From assembly GCA_035762545.1 (NCBI GenBank), contig DASTOM010000027.1, forward strand, positions 1-64,000: 64,000 nt of DNA. The letters run 5' to 3'. Below are positions 42,681-50,984 of the stretch, piece by piece. A model generated the notes under the pieces. It was not told the origin of the DNA. It searched no databases and saw only the letters and a program-made list of their open reading frames with translations. The position numbers were made by a program, and so were the translations under genes. The stretch comes from JANQRA01 sp035762545. Lineage in GTDB: Bacteria; Actinomycetota; Acidimicrobiia; Spongiisociales; ZC4RG35. The first letter of the stretch is position 1. Each line of letters begins with the position of its first letter.

Positions 42681-44984
42681 CTATCGGTCGGGTCCGTGCA
42701 GCGCCTCGAAGACCCATTGCGTGGAGATCGGATGATGCGTGATCGGTGCCACCCGATCACCCAGGGCATCTTCGATCGCCGCCACCACCGCCGCTGCTGC
42801 AGGGATGGTCCCTCCTTCACCGGCACCTTTGGCGCCGAGCGGGTTGTTCGGTGATGGGGTCTCGGTGTGGATCTTGATGAGTTGAGGCATGTCGGCTGCG
42901 GTGATGATCCGGTAGTCCATGAACGTCGTGGTCAGGGGTTGGCCCGTCTCGTCGTAGACCACCCGCTCACTGAGGGCGTTGCCGAGGCCGTGGGCCACAC
43001 CGCCGTCTATCTGGCCGTCGACGATCATCGGGTTGAGCATCGTCCCGCAGTCGTGCACCACCACGTAGGAGACCACTGTGGTGTGACCCGTCTCGGGATC
43101 GATCTCGACCTCGGCGACATGGGTTCCGTACGTGAAGGCCAGCCCATCGAACGGCAGCACCCGCTCCGCCGACAGCCCCGGGAGGCGATTTCCCGGACTC
43201 GGAATCCCGCCCAGTTTGGGTTGGGCCGCGGCGGCCAACTCTCCCAGCGGAATCTCGGTTCCTGGCTGTCCGATCACCATCGCAGCCCCGTCCTGCAACA
43301 CGATGTCCTCCACGGCCGCCTCCAGTCTCGAAGCCGCCAACTGCCTCACCGTCTCGGCGAGCTCGATTGCCGTGACATGGACCGCGCCGGCCCCTGTGGT
43401 CGCCGTGCGGCTCGCCACAGTCGAGATCCCGTGCGGATAGCGACCGGTGTCACCGCCCCGTACCGTCACTCGGTCGACGGGAACCCCGAGCTGATCCGCA
43501 CAGATCTGGGTGAACACGGTCTCGTGCCCCTGCCCCTGAGCTGAGTTGCCGGTCTCGACGATCACCTCACCCGAGGGCAGAATCTCGATCCGCGCCCCTT
43601 CATAGGGTCCTAGCCCGGTGTCCTCGATATAAGAGGCGATCCCGAGACCCCGAAGAAGCCCATGGCTTGCGGAAGATTCCCGACGTTCGGCGAACCCCTC
43701 CCGGTTGGCCGCCTCGAGAGCCATCTCCAGAGCGAGGTGATAGTCACCGCCGTCGTAGGAGATCGGTCTCCCATCCGAACCGGAGATCGGGACCGTGTAC
43801 GGGAAGTCCTCCCGGCCGACGAAGTTGCGCCGTCTGACCTCGGCAGGGTCGACGTCGAGAGCTCGGGCGATCGAGTCGATCACCCTCTCGAGCAAGAACG
43901 TGGCGTGTGGCCGGCCCGCGCCTCGGATGGCGCCGGTGGGAGCGGCATTGGTGAACACGCACGCGATCTCCACGTCGAGATTGGGGATCGCGTACGGACC
44001 GGACATCAGTCGCAATGTCGTGAGCGGAACCACAACGCCGTAGGGCACGAAAGCCCCCAAGTCGTGAACCAGCCTCGCCCTGACGGCAGTGACCCTTCCG
44101 GAGTCGTCGAAGGCGGCCTCCACAGTCCCGCTCTGCCCCCGTTGCTGCGCGGCGGACACGAAATGTTCCCGGCGACGCTCTGTCCATTTGACCGGGACGC
44201 CGAGGAGGCGGGTGAGGGCGGCCAACGCCAGCTCTTCGGGATAGATCAGAGCCTTGGGGCCGAATCCGCCGCCAACGTCGGGTGTCACCACCCTGACATC
44301 GTCGGGGGAGAGACCGAAGTACGAGGCGATCATGTTGCGGGCGGCGTGCGGTGACTGGCTGGACGTCCAGACCGAAAGGGTCTGGTCCGCGTCGCTCCAC
44401 TGAGCCAGAACGGCCCGACCTTCCAACGAGGCGAGAGCTCCCCGATGCTGGTCCAGGTCCAGGGTGATCACCCTTTCGGAAGCGTCGAGGACAGCGGCGG
44501 CATCCCCGAACCGGGCACCGACGGTGGCCGCCAGGTTGGAGTCGCTCGACCGGTGAACAGGCGGGCTGGAGTCATCCAGGGCGTGCCGGTGGTCGACCGT
44601 TGCCGGGAGTGGCTCGTATCCCACGAACACGGCATCCAGCGCGTCCACGGCGGCCTGAGCGGTTGGCGCCGCAACCATGGCAATGGGCTGACCGACGTAA
44701 CAGACCTCATCGGTGGCCAACGGGGAGGCGGTCAATGGCTGGACGATGATCGGTCCCGGGTTTTGCAACGGCATTGGAGCCTGCAGGCCGAGGTCGCTCG
44801 CGGTGAAGAGTCGGGCACCGTCATGGTCACTGTCGAATTCGACCGACTCGATGAGCGCGTGGGCTTCCTGGCTACGAACGAAGGCGACGTGGACAGTCCC
44901 GTCCATATGGAGGTCGTCGACGTACCGCCCCCGGCCGGTGATGAGACGAGGGTCCTCGCGGCGCCGCAACGCCTCCCCGATCAT
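42681..44984 (-). CDS. Xanthine dehydrogenase/CO dehydrogenase-type large subunit (orphan)
   Basis: 767-residue molybdopterin-binding subunit of the xanthine oxidase family. N-terminal a/b hammerhead domain (GRGRYVDDLHMDGTVHVAFV), Mo-cofactor motifs GGGFGPKA near residue 238, GAIRGAGRPHATF near 345, SAQGQGHET near 475, and catalytic Glu in GAKGAGEGG near 725. Such enzymes hydroxylate aldehydes or N-heterocycles with water. The usual partner genes for the FeS and FAD subunits are absent from the operon. ATGA overlap with the HIBADH gene. Confidence 0.9.
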   Translation of the reverse strand: MIGEALRRREDPRLITGRGRYVDDLHMDGTVHVAFVRSQEAHALIESVEFDSDHDGARLFTASDLGLQAPMPLQNPGPIIVQPLTASPLATDEVCYVGQPIAMVAAPTAQAAVDALDAVFVGYEPLPATVDHRHALDDSSPPVHRSSDSNLAATVGARFGDAAAVLDASERVITLDLDQHRGALASLEGRAVLAQWSDADQTLSVWTSSQSPHAARNMIASYFGLSPDDVRVVTPDVGGGFGPKALIYPEELALAALTRLLGVPVKWTERRREHFVSAAQQRGQSGTVEAAFDDSGRVTAVRARLVHDLGAFVPYGVVVPLTTLRLMSGPYAIPNLDVEIACVFTNAAPTGAIRGAGRPHATFLLERVIDSIARALDVDPAEVRRRNFVGREDFPYTVPISGSDGRPISYDGGDYHLALEMALEAANREGFAERRESSASHGLLRGLGIASYIEDTGLGPYEGARIEILPSGEVIVETGNSAQGQGHETVFTQICADQLGVPVDRVTVRGGDTGRYPHGISTVASRTATTGAGAVHVTAIELAETVRQLAASRLEAAVEDIVLQDGAAMVIGQPGTEIPLGELAAAAQPKLGGIPSPGNRLPGLSAERVLPFDGLAFTYGTHVAEVEIDPETGHTTVVSYVVVHDCGTMLNPMIVDGQIDGGVAHGLGNALSERVVYDETGQPLTTTFMDYRIITAADMPQLIKIHTETPSPNNPLGAKGAGEGGTIPAAAAVVAAIEDALGDRVAPITHHPISTQWVFEALHGPDR

Positions 44985-45850
44985 CGCTCGATTCCTGACA
45001 GCCTCTCGAGGTGACGGCAGAGTGCTGCCGCGTCGAGGTCACCCAGACCTGCTTCGCTGGCGGCGAGATACACCTCGACGGCGCTGTGCAGGAGGGGGGT
45101 GGTGGCTCCGACGCTTCGGGCGTACTCCTCGATCAGCTGAGCGTCTTTGAGGATGATGTCGAGGCGGGCGGCGGGCGTGTAGTCGTCGGCCACCATCATC
45201 GGGCCTCTGATCTCCAAGATCTTCGAGCTGCCGACACCGTCTTCCATGACGGTCTGGACCTGAGCCGGGTCCATCCCGGCGGCAAGGCCGAGAGCATGAG
45301 CCTCCGCTGCGGCGAGACTGTGAACCGCAACGAGGAGATTCGCGATGTACTTCATGCGGGAGCCGTTGCCGAAGTCCCCCAGGTAGTGGGTTGATCGTCC
45401 GATGGCTTCGAAGACCGGCCGGGCCCGCTCGAGCCCCCGCTCGGAGCCGGATGCGAACACCACGAGTGTTGCGTCTTTGGCTTGGAGGCCGGTTCCGGAG
45501 AGAGGTGTGTCCATCAGATCGACACCATGTTCTGCGAGCAGATCTCGAGCCCGGATCTTGTCCTCGAGTGGGAGGGTGCCCGTTTCCAGGCAGACCGTCC
45601 CGGCGAAGCGATCCCATGCCAATTCCGCGGCGACGTCACGCAGCGCAGCTGAAGTCGGCAGTGACAAGATGACGACCTCCCCTGCTTCTGCAACCTCGGA
45701 GACGCTTGCGGCCGGCCTGCCACCGGTCTCCTCGAGCGAGCGAAGCTTGGACGGATCGGTGTCGAAGCCGACCACGTCATGACCCTTTCGGGTGAGGTTG
45801 GCTGCCATGGCACCGCCCATGATGCCGACACCGATCACTCCAACTCGCAT
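44981..45850 (-). CDS. 3-hydroxyisobutyrate dehydrogenase-family reductase
   Basis: 289 residues: MRVGVIGVGIMGGAMAANL at the start (NAD(P) site), substrate loop MDTPLSGTGLQAKDATLVVF near 113 (family DAPVSGG; the Gly-Gly is changed), and catalytic-Lys region GNGSRMKYIANLLVA near 160. Start overlaps the stop of the phosphotransferase-like gene by one base, and its own stop overlaps the next start. It probably acts on a beta-hydroxy acid or semialdehyde formed in this operon. Moderately similar to 18499-19395. Confidence 0.9.
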   Translation of the reverse strand: MRVGVIGVGIMGGAMAANLTRKGHDVVGFDTDPSKLRSLEETGGRPAASVSEVAEAGEVVILSLPTSAALRDVAAELAWDRFAGTVCLETGTLPLEDKIRARDLLAEHGVDLMDTPLSGTGLQAKDATLVVFASGSERGLERARPVFEAIGRSTHYLGDFGNGSRMKYIANLLVAVHSLAAAEAHALGLAAGMDPAQVQTVMEDGVGSSKILEIRGPMMVADDYTPAARLDIILKDAQLIEEYARSVGATTPLLHSAVEVYLAASEAGLGDLDAAALCRHLERLSGIER

Positions 45851-47472
45851 CAGATCTCCTGTTCGAGCTCGATCGTGGCCACCGTTCCCGAATATCCATC
45901 CACAGCGACGATCTGTCGCCGAGACTGACCGAGGTCCACTCCGCACACCGCCGGGACCCTGAGAGCTCGTGCCGCCTCGAAGAGGTGAGCGGCAGGGCTT
46001 CCCGCACCGGTCACGACCGCCGCAGAATCCCAGAGAAGGCTGGCCAGGTTGGGGATCGGCTGCGCAGCGTCGATCACGCCTCGATGAATCGATCGCGCTC
46101 GATGTGGGTCGACGACCGTCGATCGGACACCCGCACCGATGCCAGGCGAAGCAGCGGTCCCCAGCTCTCTGCGACCGGCCGCCATCGTGATTGCTGCGAC
46201 CAGTGGCTCCCATCGACCCGTGCCCACTCGCGGTGAGACCCGGATTGCACCCCCCGACAGCGCCGTCTCGACCGACTGTTCGTCGAGATGCCAGGCGGCA
46301 TCGGCGTTGGGAACAGATCCACGCCGGACCAACTCTGCCCTGACCGCAGCGAGACGACCGAGAAGCCCGGACGCAGTGTTCGAGTCCGCCCTGGGTAACG
46401 CTGTGATCGTTTCGATGGAGGTGGCAGCCTCGCCGTCGCCGAGCTCGCTGAGTGCCCGAATGGACATCGTCTTGGCGTCGGCGAGGGGAGCGTCCCACAC
46501 CTGTCGGGCCAGAGCCTCGGCCAACTCGTTGATCTCCGCCAAAGTCGAGTCCCCGAACTCCACGGTGGGGAGATCGACCGGAGGCAGCCCGGCAATAGCC
46601 CATGGCAAGACGAATTCCTCGCCCATTGCTCCCGGGGCAAGGACCAGGACGCGGGCGAGGTCGGCGAGACCGGCGAACTCGGAGCGGTGGCTGGTGGCGA
46701 CGGGTCGTTTGGGGCGGGTGGCCGTCGAGACCTGAAGGGCCCACACCCGATCGGTCACCGCCCACTCGCACCGGTTCCCCAGTCTCTTCGATGAGGTGAG
46801 ACGAAGGATGTATGCGATCTCTTCGAGGCTGTCGGGGCCGATCAGGTCGGTGAGGTCGTCCCCCCTCCACTTCCCATCGAAGCGCGCCTCGGCTCCGGCT
46901 ACCCAACCTTGGAGCAGAGGAGCGGGAGACCCTTTGACTCCGTGGGCGACGATCGACCCATCCTCGTGGATCTCAGCCCAACCTCCCGCCTCGGGCCGGA
47001 GGCCGGCCTGAACGAGCACCGACATGGGGAACGACCCGGGTTGGACCCCAGCAGCTCCCTGACGCTCCAGGGCGTCGACGGAGAAGGCCGATGCCCAACA
47101 GCCGGCGACCGCTTTGGGGAGGTCGGGCGGTCCGATGTCGACATACGACGCGAATGCGCCCGACCAGGCGCCGGAGGTCTCCAGGATCGTCGACGAGCGG
47201 GCCACCAACTGCTCGCCGATCTGCTCACCAGCGGCGATCAGGTCGGGGGCGAAGTCGATCGGCTCTCCCGAGACCGCCAGCCGGGCCCCACCCGAGCCTC
47301 GTGTCGCCAGTGCGGCGGTCCCGACTCCCATGTGGTGACGGGATGCCGAGCCCTCCACCACGAAGCCGGGCACCACCGGCGCGCCAGCCGCCCTGGCGGC
47401 GGCCAGGGCGGCAGCTTTGGCTCCGACCCTCCCCGGGTCGAGACTCGACGGAGAGTCGAGGTCGGTGATCAA
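45850..47472 (-). CDS. PEP synthase/PPDK-like protein (ATP-grasp plus phosphohistidine domain)
   Basis: 540 residues, much shorter than PEP synthase (about 800) or rifampicin phosphotransferase (about 865). N-terminal PPDK_N-type ATP-grasp: GRVGAKAAALAAARAAGAPV near residue 14, LVARSSTILETSGAWSGAFA near 89, MSVLVQAGLRPEAGGWAEIH near 150. A middle region without known motifs spans about 250-440. The C-terminal swivelling domain has GAGSPAAHLFEAARALRVPA near 490-510, with a candidate phospho-His. It lacks the PEP-binding barrel. It may phosphorylate a cluster substrate, as phenylphosphate synthase does phenol; this is inference. Confidence 0.75.
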   Translation of the reverse strand: MITDLDSPSSLDPGRVGAKAAALAAARAAGAPVVPGFVVEGSASRHHMGVGTAALATRGSGGARLAVSGEPIDFAPDLIAAGEQIGEQLVARSSTILETSGAWSGAFASYVDIGPPDLPKAVAGCWASAFSVDALERQGAAGVQPGSFPMSVLVQAGLRPEAGGWAEIHEDGSIVAHGVKGSPAPLLQGWVAGAEARFDGKWRGDDLTDLIGPDSLEEIAYILRLTSSKRLGNRCEWAVTDRVWALQVSTATRPKRPVATSHRSEFAGLADLARVLVLAPGAMGEEFVLPWAIAGLPPVDLPTVEFGDSTLAEINELAEALARQVWDAPLADAKTMSIRALSELGDGEAATSIETITALPRADSNTASGLLGRLAAVRAELVRRGSVPNADAAWHLDEQSVETALSGGAIRVSPRVGTGRWEPLVAAITMAAGRRELGTAASPGIGAGVRSTVVDPHRARSIHRGVIDAAQPIPNLASLLWDSAAVVTGAGSPAAHLFEAARALRVPAVCGVDLGQSRRQIVAVDGYSGTVATIELEQEI

Positions 47473-47476
47473 AGGG

Positions 47477-48715
47477 TCAGGTGACCGAGATGATCTCGTG
47501 GGAGGCGTAGGTCGACACCATTTCGATCCCGGTATCGGTGACGTAGAGCATCTCCTCGAGTCTCACGCCGTGATCATGCAACTTGCCGTGCTGGGTCTCG
47601 AGAGCGAAGGTCATGCCGGTCTGAATCTCCACCGGATGATCGAGAGACCAGATCCGGGAGATGACGGGCGGGTCGTACTGGGCGAGCCCAAGACCGTGGC
47701 CCCAGAAGTTGGCCGCAGCCTGATCCTCCTCCTCGTAGCCCCACACCTCCTTGGCCGAGGGCCATTTCGAGGCGACGTCTGCCGTGGTCACACCTGGCTT
47801 GGTGGCCTCGATCGAGTCCCACAGCCACTTGTGCGCAAGGTCGTAGGTCTGCTGGTGCTCATCGGTCGGCTTGCCACCCACGCAATAGGTCCGATACACA
47901 CAGGACTTGAACCCGTTCCACGTCAGGGCGGCGAGGTCGATGATCACCAGCTCACCGGGACGGATCATCCGGTCCGAGAAGTTGCGCCAGTTCGGCCAGG
48001 CGTTGGGGCCGGAGGACACGATCACGTCCTCCACGTCCTCCATGCCGGGGATCGAATACAGCTTCTCGAAGCCGAAGGCAGCCACCTCGTTCTCACTCAT
48101 GCCGGGCTTGATGAAGTTGGTGATCTCGTAGTGGACGTAGTCGCAGATGGCACCGACGATCTGGAACGCCTTGATCTCGTCGGGGCTCTTGATCGCCCGT
48201 GCCTCCATCATCGGCGACATGCCGTCGGTCCAGGTGAGGCCGCGTTTGTCGAATTCCTTTATGAGGTTGATGTCGATGAAATCCACGCCGAGCGGTTCGT
48301 CCTTGACCCCGGCCTCCTCGAGATCGTTCATCAACGAGTTCACGAACTTGTTCACCTGCTGGTCGGCGGCGGGCCCGACGGCTCCCTTGATCCACGCGTA
48401 GGAGTAACGGATGTTCTCCTTTGGGATCCAGGGGTTGTGGACCTCGAGATGGAATCCAATGTCGCCCTGCTCGTAGACGATGGGCTTCTTGCCCCGGGGG
48501 ATCACCACGTAACGGAGACCGGGCTTGAGCCGGTTCCAGCCTGGGGTGAGGGTCGAGGAGACGTATCGCATGTTCTCGTCGTAGAACAGGAGCATGGCGC
48601 CGAGACCATGCCGCTCCATGGCCTCGTGGGCCCGCTTGAGACGCCATTCGCGCACGTTGGCCCAGTTGATCCCCTCTTTCCAGTCGGTGCTCAGGCTGAA
48701 GAATGCTTCTCTCAT
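47477..48715 (-). CDS. M24-family (creatinase/Xaa-Pro peptidase fold) protein
   Basis: 412 residues. A creatinase-like N-terminal domain (to about 175) precedes a pita-bread M24 domain: first metal Asp in LVIIDLAALTWNGF near 270, GHGLGLAQYDPP near 350 (metal His), ALETQHG near 381 (Glu) and RLEEMLYVTD near 393 (Glu). The second metal Asp of the usual SDxTRT pattern is replaced: the sequence reads KSCVYRTYCVGG. Relatives include creatinase, ectoine hydrolase and the DMSP lyase DddP, so a non-peptidase reaction is likely. Five bases separate it from the next gene. Confidence 0.85.
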   Translation of the reverse strand: MREAFFSLSTDWKEGINWANVREWRLKRAHEAMERHGLGAMLLFYDENMRYVSSTLTPGWNRLKPGLRYVVIPRGKKPIVYEQGDIGFHLEVHNPWIPKENIRYSYAWIKGAVGPAADQQVNKFVNSLMNDLEEAGVKDEPLGVDFIDINLIKEFDKRGLTWTDGMSPMMEARAIKSPDEIKAFQIVGAICDYVHYEITNFIKPGMSENEVAAFGFEKLYSIPGMEDVEDVIVSSGPNAWPNWRNFSDRMIRPGELVIIDLAALTWNGFKSCVYRTYCVGGKPTDEHQQTYDLAHKWLWDSIEATKPGVTTADVASKWPSAKEVWGYEEEDQAAANFWGHGLGLAQYDPPVISRIWSLDHPVEIQTGMTFALETQHGKLHDHGVRLEEMLYVTDTGIEMVSTYASHEIISVT

Positions 48716-48746
48716 TGCTCTGGGTCTTCTCCCTACTCGTATGTGT

Positions 48747-49979
48747 TCAGCCGACCCTATCCGGGATGACTTCCCGGACGATGTCGAGGAACTCGTCGTC
48801 GTCGAGCAACCCCTTCTTGGCGAGGGACTTGCCCTTCACCTCGGCGAGGATGGCTTCGATCTCCTTGGTCTCGGCGTCGTAGATGCCGTGCTTTCCCAGC
48901 CAGATGGCGACTGAGTCCAGCCCCGATCCCTTGCCGAGCACGATCACCGGATCGGCCTGGCCGACCAGTTCGGGTCGGAACGGGAAGGGCTCCAGCAGGT
49001 CGTCACCCACGTTGTTCACCCAGGTGGCGATGATCCCGGACTCCACGTTGTAGAGCTTCTCTCCGGTGATCGGACGGTTGGCCGGCTGGGTGACACCCGA
49101 CAAGTCGGCGACCAGACGGGCGATCTCGGTGAACCTCTCGGTCTTGATGCCGGTGTCGATGCCGTACATGGTCAGTAGGGCGAGGACAGTCTCCTCGGTG
49201 GGGGCGTTGCCGGCCCGCTCCCCGATTCCGCTCACCGTGGTGTGGATCACCGAGGCCCCTTCGGCGACGGCGAGGATGCTGTTGGCCACCCCCATCCCGA
49301 AGTCCATGTGGAAGTGAGTCTCGAGCGGGACGTCGAGCCTCGCCTTCACCCTTTGGGTGTAATAGCGGATGGCGTGGGGGGAGGTGACTCCGAAGGTGTC
49401 GACCAGGGCGATCTTGTCGACATGACCGTTGGTGGCGACTGTCTCCAGGTCGTCGAGGAGTTGGCTCATCGTGGAGCGGGTGGCGTCGATGGGGAAGAAC
49501 GTCACCTCCAGACCGTTCTCATGGGCGTGCTTGGTGGCCTCGACGGAGGCTTCGATCGCCTTCTCCACCGGCCACTTGTAGGCCTTCTCGATGAGGTGGT
49601 GGCTGGCCGGCACCTCCATCACCACCCCTTTGACACCGGTCTGCAGCGCCAGTTCGACGTCCGGCACCATGCAGCGACTGAACGCGTAGATCTCGGTGGG
49701 CAGGTCGGCCGCGACCATGCGTTCGATGGCCTCCCGGTCGGCGGGGGAGACGGCGGGAAGACCCGCCTCGATGCGGTGAACGCCGGCCTCGGCGAGGGCT
49801 TCTGCGATCCGAACCTTCTCGTCAGCGGTGAACTCCACCCCTGCCTGCTGCTCGCCGTCCCGTAGCGTCACATCGTGAATCGTGACCTCGTCGGGGAAGT
49901 TGAAATCGGCTGTGACCTCGGGCAGATAGTTCCAGGGGCTGGAAAACCACTTGTCAGATTTCCATGGTTCGGCAGTCAT
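48747..49979 (-). CDS. HMGL-like acyltransferase/lyase (isopropylmalate/homocitrate synthase family)
   Basis: 410 residues. DRE-TIM barrel motifs: TIHDVTLRDGEQQAGVEF near residue 34 (metal Asp and catalytic Arg), VHRIEAGLPAVSP near 66, THFHMDFGMGVANSILA near 225 (HxH metal pair) and SGIGERAGNAPTEE near 250. The remaining ~100 residues form an accessory domain lacking a clear LeuA regulatory domain. ATG 49979 has GGAG just upstream. It heads the minus-strand operon from site G, away from any leucine genes, so it likely joins or splits an acyl-CoA and a 2-oxoacid in catabolism. Confidence 0.88.
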   Translation of the reverse strand: MTAEPWKSDKWFSSPWNYLPEVTADFNFPDEVTIHDVTLRDGEQQAGVEFTADEKVRIAEALAEAGVHRIEAGLPAVSPADREAIERMVAADLPTEIYAFSRCMVPDVELALQTGVKGVVMEVPASHHLIEKAYKWPVEKAIEASVEATKHAHENGLEVTFFPIDATRSTMSQLLDDLETVATNGHVDKIALVDTFGVTSPHAIRYYTQRVKARLDVPLETHFHMDFGMGVANSILAVAEGASVIHTTVSGIGERAGNAPTEETVLALLTMYGIDTGIKTERFTEIARLVADLSGVTQPANRPITGEKLYNVESGIIATWVNNVGDDLLEPFPFRPELVGQADPVIVLGKGSGLDSVAIWLGKHGIYDAETKEIEAILAEVKGKSLAKKGLLDDDEFLDIVREVIPDRVG

Positions 49980-50007
49980 GCCCACTCCAAACTCGCTTCG
50001 ACAGACT

Positions 50008-50029
50008 GATCCTGCATCATATACGATTT
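50008..50029. promoter_or_regulatory. Shared AT-rich divergent promoter/operator motif (site G)
   Basis: Begins GATCCTGCATCATATACGAT. It combines the GATCC arm of site E with the TGCATCATA element of site I. TATGAT on the minus strand and TACGAT on the plus strand are overlapping -10 candidates for the two large divergent operons. Confidence 0.65.
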
Positions 50030-50066
50030 GGCCCATGCCCGCCCTCGAGTCGTCGACATCCCGGAA

Positions 50067-50984
50067 ATGACCCCGAAAAACCTGGTGATTGGCGGCTACG
50101 GCCCTGAGAAGAGCGCCCACGGAGAAGGTCTCGCCGCCTTCAGGGACCACCTGATCGGGGCCACGAACGGTGAGATCGGGATCGAGGTGGTCTGGAACAT
50201 CATGGACCAGGGAAGGCCGAACACCGACCTGTTCGAGGAGGTCGCGGCCGGGGAGATGTTCTTCTGCTACTTCTCCTCCAGCTATCTGGGGGACCGGGTC
50301 GCCGAACTGAACGTGCTGGAGACTCCCTTCCTCTTCGGCGACCTGGACATGGCCCATCGCAGTCTCGATGGTGACCTGGGGGAGCGTCTGCGCGAGGCGG
50401 TCCGGGCCAACACGCCGTTCGTGCCGCTGGGGTTCTGGGACAACGGTTTCCGCCACATGACCAACCGTCTCAGACCCATCCGGAAACCAGAGGACTGCGC
50501 GGGGATGACCGTCCGGATGCAGCCAAACGAGATCCACGAAGAGCTGATTCGCTGTTGGGGTGCCGAGCCGATCGCGGTCGAATTGAGCGAGGCCGTCCGC
50601 ATCATCTCGTCGCTCCAGGTCGACGCCCAGGAGAATCCGTTGGCCAACACCATCGCCTACGGCGTCGACAAGGTACATCCGTACGTGACGATGACCGGCC
50701 ATCTGTACGGTGCCCGTGGCTTGTTCGCGAACGCTTCCATCTACGACTCGCTCGATCCCGAGTTGAGGGACATCGTCGACGACGGGGTGGCCCTTGCCGT
50801 CGCCCGGCAGCGGGAGTCGGCGGAGACCCTGGAGCGACGCTTGCGCCGGGAGATGTCCCAGCGGGGGATCGAGTTCATCGACCTCACCACCGAGGAGCGG
50901 GCTTCGTTCGAGAGGGCCTCACAGCCCGCGATCGACCTGGCGCGGTCCCTGGTGCCTGCCGCCCTCTACGAGCTGGTGGCATGA
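50067..50984 (+). CDS. TRAP-type DctP-like solute-binding protein without signal peptide
   Basis: 305 residues from ATG 50067. DctP pattern: FRDHLIGATNGEIGIEVVW near residue 28, FCYFSSSYLGDRV near 67, PFLFGDLDMAH near 91, the substrate-Arg region GMTVRMQPNEIHEEL near 146 and DAQENPLANTIAYG near 190. No hydrophobic signal sequence or lipobox precedes it, even from the alternative TTG 50028, which would lie on site G. No DctQ/DctM membrane genes follow. It may be a cytoplasmic small-molecule carrier or ligand-binding protein. GTGGCATGA overlap joins it to the SDR gene. Confidence 0.8.
   Translation: MTPKNLVIGGYGPEKSAHGEGLAAFRDHLIGATNGEIGIEVVWNIMDQGRPNTDLFEEVAAGEMFFCYFSSSYLGDRVAELNVLETPFLFGDLDMAHRSLDGDLGERLREAVRANTPFVPLGFWDNGFRHMTNRLRPIRKPEDCAGMTVRMQPNEIHEELIRCWGAEPIAVELSEAVRIISSLQVDAQENPLANTIAYGVDKVHPYVTMTGHLYGARGLFANASIYDSLDPELRDIVDDGVALAVARQRESAETLERRLRREMSQRGIEFIDLTTEERASFERASQPAIDLARSLVPAALYELVA

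Noticed and set aside
45850..47472. Identification as rifampicin phosphotransferase or PEP synthase
   Set aside because: The protein is 540 residues against roughly 800-865, with an unmatched middle region and no PEP-binding barrel.
47477..48715. Identification of the M24 protein as the DMSP lyase DddP
   Set aside because: The fold is shared, but one metal-ligand Asp is Cys and the neighbours give no DMSP context, so only the family is named.
50028..50066. TTG 50028 as the start of the DctP-like gene
   Set aside because: It overlaps the promoter motif at site G, and the extra 13 residues are not a signal peptide; ATG 50067 begins the conserved fold.
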